DNA from: Lentisphaerota bacterium
GTDB taxonomy: Bacteria > Verrucomicrobiota > Lentisphaeria > Victivallales > UBA1829
Direction: 5' to 3'
DNA length: 58,805 nucleotides
Assembly: GCA_015061565.1 (NCBI GenBank)
Contig: SUWI01000004.1
Location: 1-58,805, forward strand
Each line of letters starts with the position of its first letter. Positions within the stretch are counted from its first letter, which is position 1. The notes under the pieces are model-generated. The model searched no databases. It was given only the letters and a program-made list of their open reading frames with translations, and was not told the origin of the DNA. Below are positions 7,356 to 16,317 of this stretch, in pieces. The position numbers and the translations under genes were made by a program.

Positions 7356-8639
7356 TTCTGGCATTCTGCAGCAGATTTTTTCCATATCGGCGCAGAAAAC
7401 TGCCCTGCTTCCGTTGTAAATGCCATTGAAAATCATCGCCTTGAAATGATCGGCCCACACCGGATGGGGATCCAGCCGGAAATCGATGTAATCATCTCCA
7501 GGTGTCTTGACGTCCATGCGGACCAGAACTATTTCCGTCATTTCCTTCAAGTCGAAAAGACGAAGCGGAACGGTCCTGCCGTCGGGATAAGCCAGCGGTT
7601 CGAAACGGTAGGCGTCGGTGATCCCCCAGCGCCCGTTCGGGTGGAAAGAAGGATGTCCGCTGCCGGTGAACGGTCCGACCGTTGAAAGACTCGATCCGTC
7701 ATAGCCGCATTGGCAGATGCGCATGTTTTTTCCGTCGAGTTTGAGATTCATCGTGAATCCGCTGCTGTCGGGTTTCCATGTGGTATGGTGTCCGCCCTTG
7801 TCCCATTGATCCGCCGGGATCGCCAGATGCAGATCGCTGCCGTTCGGCCGGATGGAAAAAACATCATACCGCAGCCGTTCTGCGTAATGATACATCGCGC
7901 AGAACATTTTCCCTTTTTCATCGGGGAAAAAGCGGAATGAAAACATGATGCGCGATCCGTCGGGACTCCACTTGCAATGGAAAGCATAGACCTCTTTCCG
8001 TTCATATTCGGCCATCCGTTCGGCGGTCAGGGTGCGTTCCGCCGCTTCCCGGATCGAAATCAGAAGCCGGGTCTTGCCCGTGGAGACCTCGGTAAGCCAG
8101 ATCCCGTCGTCCGATACCGGCCCTTTGTAATATGGCACGCGATCATCCGGCAGGATGACGCCGTAGCCGCCCTGGGTCCTGCGCATGGTGCGCAGATTGG
8201 CCGATACGATGTATTTGCCGTCGGGCGAAGCATGATAAACGGTTCCGTCCAGTTTCTGCCAGTCGCCGGTCAGCGGATCCAGAACCACGGCATGGGGCTG
8301 CCAGCACGACGTGTCCACATCATTGAAAATCAGCTGATGGTCGGAACTGCCCCAGTTGATGTTGGCGCCTAGCTGATATTCCCAGCCGGCCGTTTCCCAG
8401 ACTTTTCTGGCCTTGCCCGTAACCAGATCGGTCACGAAGATGCCGCACTGGTCGCCCGGGCGGGGAATAGCATCCTTCTCCGGCAGCTGGAAGACTGCCA
8501 GATAACGTCCGGAAGGACTGAGCGGCGAGGTGTCGAAAAAACGATGGATGACGCGGGGTGTTTCGGGCGTGAGACACCATATCGGGATTTCCGGAGAATA
8601 ATCTTCGTATCTGGGAAAATTGCGGTCGAAATCGATCAT
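7347..8639 (-). CDS. TolB/oligogalacturonide lyase-like beta-propeller protein
   Basis: 430 residues without a signal peptide. The chain shows repeated propeller blades with SPDG and PDSS turns: SPLSPSGRYLAVF, ASPDGKYIVSAN, CKWSPDGSRIMFSF, TTWKPDSSGFTMNL and HPNGRWGITDA. This resembles PL22 oligogalacturonide lyases and TolB-type propellers; the GGHHTTWKPD segment contains the kind of histidines used for metal binding in PL22, but I cannot confirm the catalytic set. The ATG overlaps the stop of the DUF4838 gene by four bases, so the two are coupled. It probably acts in the cytoplasm on oligosaccharides released by neighbouring gene products. The substrate is not readable from sequence. Confidence 0.6.
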   Translation of the reverse strand: MIDFDRNFPRYEDYSPEIPIWCLTPETPRVIHRFFDTSPLSPSGRYLAVFQLPEKDAIPRPGDQCGIFVTDLVTGKARKVWETAGWEYQLGANINWGSSDHQLIFNDVDTSCWQPHAVVLDPLTGDWQKLDGTVYHASPDGKYIVSANLRTMRRTQGGYGVILPDDRVPYYKGPVSDDGIWLTEVSTGKTRLLISIREAAERTLTAERMAEYERKEVYAFHCKWSPDGSRIMFSFRFFPDEKGKMFCAMYHYAERLRYDVFSIRPNGSDLHLAIPADQWDKGGHHTTWKPDSSGFTMNLKLDGKNMRICQCGYDGSSLSTVGPFTGSGHPSFHPNGRWGITDAYRFEPLAYPDGRTVPLRLFDLKEMTEIVLVRMDVKTPGDDYIDFRLDPHPVWADHFKAMIFNGIYNGSRAVFCADMEKICCRMPELK

Positions 8640-10864
8640 TTCGCGTTATTCCCCGTGAATCCGGCGGGATCGCTGCGGACAAATATGAAATGGTCGATCC
8701 GGAGTTCCTTGATCTTGTCCTGATTCGACCGCGGGGCGATCCAAACGGACCCTGTGGCTGTGACCGGGATATGGTCGGCGACTTTCATGTAGCTCCATTC
8801 CCCGGCGCGGCATTTGCCCAGGGCATAGAGTTTGGAATAGATGTTGTTTTTCTCCAGATATGCGCCGCAGGAAAACGCTTCGGTGTCCGGCGAAGCCCCG
8901 GGTTCGGGAATCACCTTGATCCGGACGTAGACATCATACCGGACGGGTGAATTGTATCCCGGCAGCGAATTGGTGTTGCAGTAGATCGCCCAGGCATTGT
9001 GAAAGGTCCGCAGAAGAGCGGCCTGTCCGGTGCTGGCGGTCGGATCGTCGATCCGGGAAGACCACCGGTTGGAAATGCGGACGGACGGCACCCCCGTGAT
9101 CCAGATCCGGTTCCGGCAGAACTCCGGGACATCCTTCAGCACAAAAGAAATCTCATTCAAGAAAACATTGAGTTTTTTATGTTCCGCCATGATGGTGAAT
9201 TTGAACTTGTCACAGCTCTTTTTGAAATTGTCCCGCGCCCGGATGAACTCCGGACTGCCGGGTGATTCCCGGCGGGCCAGCAGCATCCGCATCATCAGAA
9301 CGGTAGTATAGGTTTTTTCCAGCCGGAGCCGGTAAACCGGATCGGACCCAGCCGCCTGAAAGGCTTTCCGGAAATAATTTTCCGCCTGTTCGACGAAGGC
9401 ACGGTCATAGAAGCGTTCCTGCTGGCCGGAACCGTAATAGGTGGCGCCTTTGGCTTTCAGATCTTGATGATAGAAGCGGAGATAATCGACCAGATGCCGG
9501 CCGCCGGGACCGTAGTAATGAAGACAGAAATCTTCCGCGATTTTCCAGGGGTCGGCATCGGCGTTCCAGAACATGCGGGCGGTCAGATAACTGCGGAGTT
9601 CATGGAATTCGCCGACCGGTTCGGTATGGACATTGATGGTGGAAGCGCCCTGGACCCCGAGATCGCGGCAGGTTTTCAGCCGTTCGGCCAGCGCATCGAA
9701 ATTCGGCAGCGGCAGGAAATAATTGTCGAACGTCGATCCGTAATCCAGCAGGATCATCCGCGAACAGTATTTTTTCCATTGTTTCAGGTTTTCGAGGAAT
9801 TTTACATTTTCCGGGGCTCCGGTAAAAGCTTTGGAGTAATCGCATTCGATATTGGCGATGCCGAGAACGACATTCCTGCGGTATCCGGTTTTGGCCGGCG
9901 GAAAACGATGATACTGATAGGCATTGGTCTTGATCACCAGGTCCGGCCAGTCCTTTTCCAGCGCGGAGGCGACCGTATTGATGAAACGGATCAGGGTCCC
10001 GCCGTTGGTTTTTTCCTCCGCATTGATTTTCCGGCAGGTTGGACACTGGCAGAAATTCTGATTGTCTTCCGGGGAAATGACCAGAATCATCCCTTTGCGC
10101 CAGCGTTTTTTCAGATATTCGCGGCAGTTTCGGATGAATTCCGCTGTCATGTCCGGATTGGAAAAACAGAGTTCCCCCGTCGAACGGGTCAGGCCCCGTC
10201 TGCCACTGTGGACCGCATAATATTCAGGGTGCGTCTTGGCATACTTCTCCGGAGGCATGAAGAAAAAAGTGGTGTGACTGCTGTATGGCAGATAATCGCG
10301 CAGGATCCCTTTCGCCGGATTGAACGGATGTCCCATGCCCCGGGTCGCAACTCCGGTGAATGTCCCGTTCATCCGCATTTTGATCCCGAACCGTCCCGCG
10401 CAGATGACCAGCCGGAACAATTCGAAAGACGGTTTCTGACGGATCGTGCATACCGGCAGGGAGAATTCCTTTTTGCGGGGAATGAATTCCTCGGTCGCGG
10501 TCAAGAAGCGGCAGCCGAGCATTTCCAGATACTCATAGACTCCGAACAGGTTTCCGGTTCCCTCGCGGGTGCCGCCCCGGATATTCAGTTTTTTCCCATC
10601 GCAGATAATTTCAAAGCCATCGTTTCCGAGATCTTTTGGGGCTGATCCGTTAAAATTTCCCACCCGGACAACCGCATCCGCGGCATTCTTTTTGACCTCA
10701 AATTTCGCGGGATAGATTTTTTCCAGATATGCGGCCAGTTCGGAGGCTGCTTTCTTTTCCACCGGGGTCGCATCGGCGGGAATGGAAATCAAGGTCTGGG
10801 CGGAAAGCTGACTGTAGATCGGCAGCAGCGCGGCAAAGAGATAAAAGAGATAATTCTTTTTCAT
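8636..10864 (-). CDS. Secreted DUF4838 protein (putative glycoside hydrolase) I
   Basis: 742 residues with an N-terminal signal peptide (MKKNYLFYLFAALLPIYSQLS, cleavage near SAQ). Residues about 25-120 form the GH20b/alpha-glucuronidase-type N-terminal domain (AASELAAYLEKIYP, GTGNLFGVYEYLEMLGCRF). The DUF4838 core follows, including SSHTTFFFMPPEKYAKTHPEYYA and VISPEDNQNFCQCPTCRKI with a CxCxxC cluster at 272-277. A C-terminal region after about 560 is beta-rich and may bind carbohydrate. AGGAG lies about ten bases before the ATG. It is downstream of a prepilin gene and coupled to the TolB-like gene. The enzymatic activity of DUF4838 proteins is not something I can state; glycan binding or cleavage is inferred from fold and context. 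Confidence 0.85.
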   Translation of the reverse strand: MKKNYLFYLFAALLPIYSQLSAQTLISIPADATPVEKKAASELAAYLEKIYPAKFEVKKNAADAVVRVGNFNGSAPKDLGNDGFEIICDGKKLNIRGGTREGTGNLFGVYEYLEMLGCRFLTATEEFIPRKKEFSLPVCTIRQKPSFELFRLVICAGRFGIKMRMNGTFTGVATRGMGHPFNPAKGILRDYLPYSSHTTFFFMPPEKYAKTHPEYYAVHSGRRGLTRSTGELCFSNPDMTAEFIRNCREYLKKRWRKGMILVISPEDNQNFCQCPTCRKINAEEKTNGGTLIRFINTVASALEKDWPDLVIKTNAYQYHRFPPAKTGYRRNVVLGIANIECDYSKAFTGAPENVKFLENLKQWKKYCSRMILLDYGSTFDNYFLPLPNFDALAERLKTCRDLGVQGASTINVHTEPVGEFHELRSYLTARMFWNADADPWKIAEDFCLHYYGPGGRHLVDYLRFYHQDLKAKGATYYGSGQQERFYDRAFVEQAENYFRKAFQAAGSDPVYRLRLEKTYTTVLMMRMLLARRESPGSPEFIRARDNFKKSCDKFKFTIMAEHKKLNVFLNEISFVLKDVPEFCRNRIWITGVPSVRISNRWSSRIDDPTASTGQAALLRTFHNAWAIYCNTNSLPGYNSPVRYDVYVRIKVIPEPGASPDTEAFSCGAYLEKNNIYSKLYALGKCRAGEWSYMKVADHIPVTATGSVWIAPRSNQDKIKELRIDHFIFVRSDPAGFTGNNAK

Positions 10865-10889
10865 TTCTGGATTGCTCCTGATGAAAGGG

Positions 10890-11681
10890 TCACAATACGG
10901 GCGGACTTCCGGCCGGTCCTAAATTGACATTGACCATGTTGATATTGACATAAACGAAATTCCGGACTTGATACCAGTCACGGCGGGGTGCATCTGCATG
11001 GCCGTCGGCGAATCCGATCATGCCGTTCCCTGCATGATGCAGACTCGGTGCATACAGGCTTTGGGCCCCGGTCATGCTGTTCCCGTAGATGTAAGTCCCT
11101 TGCTTTTGGCCCTTGTTCAAAGTGCAGCGCTGGGTATCCGACAGCATGGGGTAAACGGAAGGCCGTCTCAGCATTTTTCCTTTGAAAACGCTGTTCCCCG
11201 CCCCGTCATCACGCTCGAGAACACCGGGAAAACGGTCAACATTATTGCTCCAGGCAGTAGGATTGCCGAGATGTCCCAACATACCATACGATGAATCATG
11301 ATTTTTAACGGTATTCACCGGACAGAATGCCATTTTCAGAGCGGATGCGTCAGAGATCAGTCCGGATGACACCAGGCGCTGCAGCCAGACGGAATTTCCC
11401 GAGCTGTTGCTGATCCAGAGAAATCCGTTGGAGGAATCCAGATATCCGCGGATGGACAGAAGGGTTTGTTTCACATTCCCCATGCAGCTGATTTTTTTCG
11501 CCGTCTCTTTCGCCTTGTTCAGCGCCGGCAGCAGCATCCCCGCCAGAATCGCGATGATCGCTATCACCACGAGGAGCTCTATGAGCGTAAAACTGCGCTT
11601 ACGCTCCGATGATGAGATAACCTTGCGGCGAAGCCGATACTGATTGCTGATTACTGAAGACTGATTACTTGTTCTGTTCAT
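10890..11681 (-). CDS. Prepilin-type protein (DUF1559-like), intact
   Basis: 263 residues. A long basic leader ([20 protein letters not shown], then [10 protein letters not shown]) precedes [18 protein letters not shown] and [15 protein letters not shown]. The peptidase site lies before FTL, with Glu at the +5 position as in type IV prepilins and pseudopilins. The C-terminal part has H-x9-DG ([12 protein letters not shown]), the DUF1559 signature. The start ATG has GGAAGGAG nine bases upstream. It is the first gene of glycan locus 1, 25 bases before the DUF4838 gene, and so probably part of the same transcript. It is likely inserted in the inner membrane and perhaps processed; its role next to secreted glycan proteins is unknown. 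Confidence 0.88.
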   Translation of the reverse strand: MNRTSNQSSVISNQYRLRRKVISSSERKRSFTLIELLVVIAIIAILAGMLLPALNKAKETAKKISCMGNVKQTLLSIRGYLDSSNGFLWISNSSGNSVWLQRLVSSGLISDASALKMAFCPVNTVKNHDSSYGMLGHLGNPTAWSNNVDRFPGVLERDDGAGNSVFKGKMLRRPSVYPMLSDTQRCTLNKGQKQGTYIYGNSMTGAQSLYAPSLHHAGNGMIGFADGHADAPRRDWYQVRNFVYVNINMVNVNLGPAGSPPVL

Positions 11682-11749
11682 GGCTTGTCTCCTTCCTGCG
11701 AACTTATAATTGTCTTGACGATTTTGTTTTTTCTCAAATCTGCCTGTAA

Positions 11750-11836
11750 AATATAATCTGGATTTATGTCTTTACAAATCATTTGTCCGCTGTTTTTGTG
11801 CAAAGAAATAACGGTTTTGTGCAAAAAATGCAAATT
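11750..11836 (-). promoter_or_regulatory. Promoter and two-site operator of glycan locus 1
   Basis: On the minus strand TTGTAA (11777-11772), 16 bases, TATATT (11755-11750). Just upstream of the -35 lie two identical 11-mers, TTTTGTGCAAA on the plus strand, at 11794-11804 and 11815-11825, exactly 21 bp apart. That is two helical turns and typical of AraC-type activator sites. Nearly the whole stretch recurs at 16649-16734. Confidence 0.65.
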
Positions 11837-11945
11837 TATGTTGCGCTTTCCATCTGGAATGATGAAAGATGTGAGATGAAGTGTCCTTGAGGCAAAGCCG
11901 ATACTGATTGCTGATCATTGAAGACTGATCACTTGTCCAGTTCAT
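11772..11945 (-). pseudogene. Prepilin leader remnant
   Basis: From the ATG at 11945 (AAGGGA ten bases upstream) the frame reads MNWTSDQSSMISNQYRLCLK followed by DTSSHIFHHSRW and stops at 11772 without reaching an FTLIELL motif. At the DNA level it matches the leader of the intact gene at 11681 over about 50 bases (CAGTCTTCA, ATCAGCAATCAGTATCGGCT). It looks like a duplicated leader cut off from its body. The rest of 11682-12118 holds only this remnant and the control region. Confidence 0.6.
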
Positions 11946-12118
11946 GTTCTGTTTCCCTTCTGCAGTTTTTCTGCGGGTTGTAAGTTGTGCGGATCCTTAT
12001 GTTCGAATCATTTCCAAACCGTTGGAATGAATGCCTTTGGATTGCCGCCCCGGTAATCATTTCTGATCTGGTCCGGCAGTAAATCACGATTTTCATATCA
12101 TTCAGCACCTCCGGTCGA

Positions 12119-13147
12119 TTAAAGTCTGCGGTCAGCCGCAAGCATTGCGAGCGGATTTTCATGCATGATTTTCTGCCGCAGGAAATCTTCCGGAATCCCG
12201 CCTTCGCAAAGCAGCGGGATGATGTCCCGGAAAATATGCGTGTAACCGCTGCCTCCATATTCCGGCAGCATGCATTTGAGACAGATATCATTTGTCAGCA
12301 GGAGCTTTGCGGCAAACCCTTCGCGGATGATCCGGAGAGCCAGGTCCGCCCGTTCCCGGTCGGTGATGAAGCGTCCGGCGGCGAAACCGCCCGGTCCCGG
12401 GGTGAATTCCTTGCCGAAATTATCCAGCTGAACGTAAACGCCCTTTTCCAAAAGTGCCCGGATGTAAACCCAGTCCGGCGTCACATCGGAATGACAGATC
12501 ACGATCCGTCCGCACGGGACACCGTAACGGAACAGCAGATCGCAGATTTCCAGGCCGTTGGTGGACCACGGATAGACATGGACCTGAATGGAAAGACCGG
12601 TTTCCTTCTGGGCGAGCGCTGCCGCGATCAGCGCTTTCCGTTCCCGTTCCGCCAGCACCCGGCCGGTTCCGATTTCGCCGATGATGCCCGGCCGGACACC
12701 GGTGTCTTCCACCCCGTTCCGGATCTCCGCGACCAGACGCTCCGCCAGCCTTTCCGCCGTCAGGGATCCGGTCTCGGCAGGATGGGTGTCGGCCGTGTAC
12801 CAGCCGCAGCCCATGACCAGATTCATTCCGGTTTCCCGGGCCAGTTTCCGCAGCAGAACCGGATCCCGTCCGATCTCCTTCAAAGTGCAGTCAACCACAA
12901 CATCGCAGCCCGCCTGTTTCAGTTCGATACAGCTTTGCCGCGCAGAATCATATTGATCGAGCTTCAAATTATTTTTCAGGCAGTATGGATCGCGCATCAG
13001 CAGCGGGCGGTCCCCGGGGATGATCCGGCGCGGCGGCGCCCCCTGAGCGGCCTGATTGGACAGGTCGATGAAAAGATGTTCATGAGACAGGACCATACTG
13101 CACGATCGGGAATCGACCGGTCCTGTCACTGTCATTATGGCGCTCAT
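12119..13147 (-). CDS. php: Phosphotriesterase-family metal-dependent hydrolase (PHP-like)
   Basis: 342 residues of an amidohydrolase-type TIM barrel. The metal site is readable: HEH at residues 22-24 (SHEHLFID), the bridging acid in IIGEIGTG (Glu as in E. coli PHP, not the carbamylated Lys of true phosphotriesterases), His in QVHVYPW, His in IVICHSD and Asp in LLTNDICLK. Family members include lactonases and phosphotriesterase homology proteins of unknown substrate. The gene follows the M24 gene by 12 bases on the same strand and presumably shares its transcript. A lactonase or small-ester hydrolase in sugar catabolism is plausible but unproven. The symbol refers to the family. Confidence 0.8.
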   Translation of the reverse strand: MSAIMTVTGPVDSRSCSMVLSHEHLFIDLSNQAAQGAPPRRIIPGDRPLLMRDPYCLKNNLKLDQYDSARQSCIELKQAGCDVVVDCTLKEIGRDPVLLRKLARETGMNLVMGCGWYTADTHPAETGSLTAERLAERLVAEIRNGVEDTGVRPGIIGEIGTGRVLAERERKALIAAALAQKETGLSIQVHVYPWSTNGLEICDLLFRYGVPCGRIVICHSDVTPDWVYIRALLEKGVYVQLDNFGKEFTPGPGGFAAGRFITDRERADLALRIIREGFAAKLLLTNDICLKCMLPEYGGSGYTHIFRDIIPLLCEGGIPEDFLRQKIMHENPLAMLAADRRL

Positions 13148-13159
13148 TCTGCGTCCCCT

Positions 13160-14326
13160 TCAGATTCCTTTCGCAACCAGTTCCCGGATCAGCGGGGTAA
13201 TGGTTTCCGGACCGTTTTCAGTAATGACGAATCCTTCTTCGATCCGGTTCGATCCGGCGGGATGTCCCCAGATGCTGATGTCGCTGTTCACGCACATGCC
13301 GCTTTCGAATTCATAAGCGGCATCGGCATCGGGATACGGGGATTCCGCTTCCGCCAGACCGATCCCGTGCATCGGCGGATACAGATCGTATTCCGTCATG
13401 TTGTTCCTGGCGAACACCGCTTTGACGGCTTTGACCATCTCGCCGGAAACGCAGCCGGCTTTGAGATAATCCTGCTGAACGTTCGCCGCTTCGAACAGGA
13501 CGTTGAGGAAGCGTTTCTGCGCATCGTCCGCACCGCCGATCACAAACGGATATTCCACCGTGGAAACATAGCCTTGATACTGGACCGCCATTGCGGCCAT
13601 CAGCATTTCACCGTTCCGCATGATCTTGTTTGTGGCCCGTCCGATCACGGTTTCGGTCCGGATTCCCGAGCCGAAGACCATGAAATTGATCCCTTCCGCC
13701 CCGGCCATCCGGGCCGCACCTTCCGCCGCACCGGCCGCCATGGTCTCCGGATTGCCGTCGACGGCGTATTCCAGCAGCTTCTTATATCCTTCGCATGCCT
13801 GGCGTCCGGCTTCCTTCAGACAGGCGATCTCATTGGCGGATTTGATTACCCGCAGACGGTTCAGGATCGCTCCGGCATCGACGATCTCCGCACCGTTCAC
13901 GGCATTGCGGAGACGATCCATAATGGGAGCGGGAATATCATAAAAACCGATGAGGCCGAGGCGTTTTCCGCCGCGCAGCATGGAGTTCAGGATGTCTTTC
14001 AGCGAAGTAAACTTGGCCAGCGGATAATCGATCTCCTCCGGCACGGAAACACAGGCAAACTCTTTGACATTGAAATAATCCTGCCAGACAGACATTTCCC
14101 TGGCATATTTTTCACCTTCCGGGGCACCGGCCAGCACCGGGGTCCCGCTTTTCGGAATCACACAGATCCCGCGTTCGAAAATCGGCCAGAAATTGCAGAC
14201 ATACCGCAGATTCTCCTTGCGGTATTCATCTCCGTAGACCACCATCGCGTCGATTTTTTCCCGTTCCATTTCCGCCTGAATGCGGATAATCCGTTCCTGA
14301 AATTCACTTCTCGGTATTGCGATCAT
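13160..14326 (-). CDS. M24 (Xaa-Pro peptidase/creatinase-fold) protein with altered metal ligands
   Basis: 388 residues with the two-domain pita-bread layout: an N-terminal creatinase-like domain and a C-terminal M24 domain starting near GAILNRLRVIKSANEIACLK. GGAGG lies five bases before the ATG. Canonical M24 peptidases need D, D, H, E, E. Here the segment that should hold the two aspartates reads AMAVQYQGYVSTVEYPF and has neither, and the first glutamate position reads GMCVNSDISI. The histidine (HGIGLAE) and last glutamate (IEEGFVITE) remain. This pattern fits a non-metallo creatinase-like hydrolase better than a peptidase. A TATATT (14360-14355) upstream suggests a promoter with a poor -35, probably activator dependent. 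It is co-directional with the PocR-AraC gene. Confidence 0.75.
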   Translation of the reverse strand: MIAIPRSEFQERIIRIQAEMEREKIDAMVVYGDEYRKENLRYVCNFWPIFERGICVIPKSGTPVLAGAPEGEKYAREMSVWQDYFNVKEFACVSVPEEIDYPLAKFTSLKDILNSMLRGGKRLGLIGFYDIPAPIMDRLRNAVNGAEIVDAGAILNRLRVIKSANEIACLKEAGRQACEGYKKLLEYAVDGNPETMAAGAAEGAARMAGAEGINFMVFGSGIRTETVIGRATNKIMRNGEMLMAAMAVQYQGYVSTVEYPFVIGGADDAQKRFLNVLFEAANVQQDYLKAGCVSGEMVKAVKAVFARNNMTEYDLYPPMHGIGLAEAESPYPDADAAYEFESGMCVNSDISIWGHPAGSNRIEEGFVITENGPETITPLIRELVAKGI

Positions 14327-14412
14327 GCTGTCCTCCTTAACTGTTTTGGCAGATAATATAACTGTCCGGTTGTCTCATTGCCATCGGCTTTTTCGGCGAT
14401 TTATGCGCAGAT

Positions 14413-15330
14413 TCAGTCTTTTGATCTGCATTTCCAGTTTTTGCTGCGGTACATCCCCGGCGTACAGTTTTTCTCACTTTTGAAGAAACGGTTGAACTGC
14501 GATATGGAACCGAAACCGCAATGAAACGCGATTTCCCGGATGGAAAGTTCCGTTCCCGACAGCATTTTCTCGGCTTCGGTCAGCCGCCGCAGCACCAGGT
14601 AACGATGGAAAGCGATATTCATTTCCTTCCGGAACATATGGGTCAGATAATCCGGACTGATGGAGAAACGCCGCGCCATATCCGCAAGCTTCAACGGTTC
14701 CGCATAGTGCCCGTCCAGGTAATGCTTCACTTCCCGGATCTTGTCGGGCATGTCTATCTTGTCCATGAAAATCAGATTGTCACGAATCCCGGTCAGATGC
14801 TGCCCGATAATCTTCAGATACCCGGTCAGACCGTCTTTCTGCGCCGCGGTCAGCGATACCGATTTGCGGTAATGATTCCAGAGCGTATGTCCGGACAATC
14901 CGTTCCGGCGGGCGAGTTCGAAAACTTCTTTCCGGGTCAGCAGCGGCCGCTCCCCCAGATGAAACTGTCCGGCGGTCATGCTGCCAATGTAAGTCCCGTG
15001 CGCATCGAACAGCGGATAGATGATTTCCGTGAGTCCCGCATAACAGGAATAGCAGATGCTTTCCCGAAGCAATGCGGCTTTCCGGGCGTTGGCGACATCG
15101 CATTCCGCACAGGCCCTGCTCCCGGACGGCGTTTTGCGCAGCATGACGCAGTAAGGGTTGAAATGGACTCCCCTGGACAGCCGCAGGGTCTCCCCTTCCG
15201 CCGAAATAAAGTCGATCACCAGTCCGAGCAGCTGGAAAATGATGTTGGAATATTCCTGCAGCCGCTTCTCCTTGCCGAGTTCGGCAAATGCCCGTGCGGT
15301 ATAACTCTGGATCTGAACCTGTCGAGCCAT
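14413..15330 (-). CDS. AraC-family regulator with PocR sensor domain
   Basis: 305 residues from the ATG at 15330, selected because GGGAGGG lies six bases upstream; an upstream in-frame start has no ribosome site. Residues about 20-165 form a PocR-type ligand domain (FNPYCVMLRKTPSGSRACAE, CYSCYAGLTEIIYPL, GSMTAGQFHLGER). Residues about 205-300 carry two AraC helix-turn-helix motifs (LADMARRFSISPDYLTHMFR and IREIAFHCGFGSISQFNRFF). The gene is divergent from the unknown gene at 15551 and upstream of the M24/php pair. Two 21-bp direct repeats in the divergent region (15436-15477) are the probable operator, so it likely activates 15551 and perhaps the M24/php genes in response to a small ligand. 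Confidence 0.88.
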   Translation of the reverse strand: MARQVQIQSYTARAFAELGKEKRLQEYSNIIFQLLGLVIDFISAEGETLRLSRGVHFNPYCVMLRKTPSGSRACAECDVANARKAALLRESICYSCYAGLTEIIYPLFDAHGTYIGSMTAGQFHLGERPLLTRKEVFELARRNGLSGHTLWNHYRKSVSLTAAQKDGLTGYLKIIGQHLTGIRDNLIFMDKIDMPDKIREVKHYLDGHYAEPLKLADMARRFSISPDYLTHMFRKEMNIAFHRYLVLRRLTEAEKMLSGTELSIREIAFHCGFGSISQFNRFFKSEKNCTPGMYRSKNWKCRSKD

Positions 15331-15435
15331 TCCAAGCCCTCCCGAATGGATTGTAGTGACTTCGTCCGATAATATATTCCCCGCCGGAATTTTTTCAATC
15401 GGATTTCGGTTTCCCGGCAGGAACGGCCGATAAAA

Positions 15436-15477
15436 AAACCGGATATGCGCATATAAAAACCGGAAATGCTCATGAAA
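15436..15477. promoter_or_regulatory. AraC-type operator of two 21-bp direct repeats
   Basis: AAACCGGATATGCGCAT at 15436 and AAACCGGAAATGCTCAT at 15457 start exactly 21 bp apart and end about 15 bases before the -35 of the divergent gene. This is the spacing and position of an AraC-family activator site. Confidence 0.7.
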
Positions 15478-15491
15478 AAAGTTTTCCCGCA

Positions 15492-15519
15492 TTGTTTTTT
15501 CACCCGCACCCGGTATATT
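15492..15519 (+). promoter_or_regulatory. Promoter of the gene at 15551
   Basis: TTGTTT (15492-15497), 16 bases, TATATT (15514-15519), directly downstream of the direct-repeat operator. Confidence 0.6.
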
Positions 15520-15550
15520 AACCAGCAGTCAAAATCCAGAAGAGGTGTTT

Positions 15551-16315
15551 ATGAACAAAAATTACCGGGACCATTTTTATCTCTGGTGCCATGAGCCGGG
15601 AGTCTATAATTCCATCGAAGGACTCGGCGGCCATTCCTCGGCCACGCCGGTTGAAGCCGCCGATTTCATGGGAATCGAAAACATCATCATGGTTTCCTAT
15701 GCCGGGAAACCGGTCCCCCCCTTCGCACCGATCCAGCAGCAATATACCAAATTCAAACACGTCGTCTGGTCCATCATCGGCGATACCGCCTGCAAATATG
15801 ACAATCCGGAAGCATACGTGGACGAAGTCATTTCCCTGAAACGGAACTATCCGAATGTCTCCGGCGGGATCATGGACGATTTTTTCAACGGGGAACGTTC
15901 CGCTTTCGACCTTGATGCCATTGCCGGAAAAATGTGTGCGGCGGCACTGCCGCTCTGGGTCGTTGTTTACGATTTCCAGCTGTGCCGGCAGGATGTGCTC
16001 CAGAAGCTGGAGAAGTGCGATGTCATTACATTCTGGACCTGGGATGTGAAAAACCTTGCCTCCATGGAAAAAAACCTGACCGGTCTGCACCGGATGTTCC
16101 CCGGAAAGAAGATCGTTGCCGGCTGTTATCTGTGGAATTTCGGCGGGGACCTGACACTGACCGTCCGACACATGGAATATCAATGCTGCGCCGCATTGGA
16201 TTTGCTCGATGCCGGAATCATCGGCGACATCATCATTCTGGGCAGTCCGCTGATCGGAATAAAACTTCCCGCGATTGATTGGACCCGGGACTGGATCAGA
16301 AAGATCAATCAGTAG
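15551..16315 (+). CDS. Unrecognised protein, probable TIM-barrel hydrolase-like
   Basis: 254 residues from the ATG at 15551 (AGAGGTG four bases upstream; a GTG at 15545 is also in frame). There is no signal peptide or membrane segment, so it should be cytoplasmic. The sequence alternates predicted strands and helices as in a barrel: MGIENIIMVSYAGKPV, FKHVVWSIIGD, VSGGIMDDFFNG, PLWVVVYDFQL, CDVITFWTWDVKNL and KKIVAGCYLWNFGGD. The DD and WTWD segments could be catalytic but I cannot name a family. It is divergent from the PocR-AraC regulator and controlled by its likely operator, so it belongs to the same catabolic response as the M24/php pair. Confidence 0.7.
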   Translation: MNKNYRDHFYLWCHEPGVYNSIEGLGGHSSATPVEAADFMGIENIIMVSYAGKPVPPFAPIQQQYTKFKHVVWSIIGDTACKYDNPEAYVDEVISLKRNYPNVSGGIMDDFFNGERSAFDLDAIAGKMCAAALPLWVVVYDFQLCRQDVLQKLEKCDVITFWTWDVKNLASMEKNLTGLHRMFPGKKIVAGCYLWNFGGDLTLTVRHMEYQCCAALDLLDAGIIGDIIILGSPLIGIKLPAIDWTRDWIRKINQ

Positions 16316-16317
16316 AG

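Noticed and set aside
9464-10645. A 393-codon plus-strand frame inside the DUF4838 gene
   Set aside because: Antisense shadow; the minus-strand frame has a signal peptide and conserved motifs.
12161-14356. A 731-codon open frame on the plus strand opposite the php and M24 genes
   Set aside because: It is a shadow of GC-rich codons of the two minus-strand genes, which have clear family motifs, ribosome sites and coupling. The antisense text has no recognisable domain.
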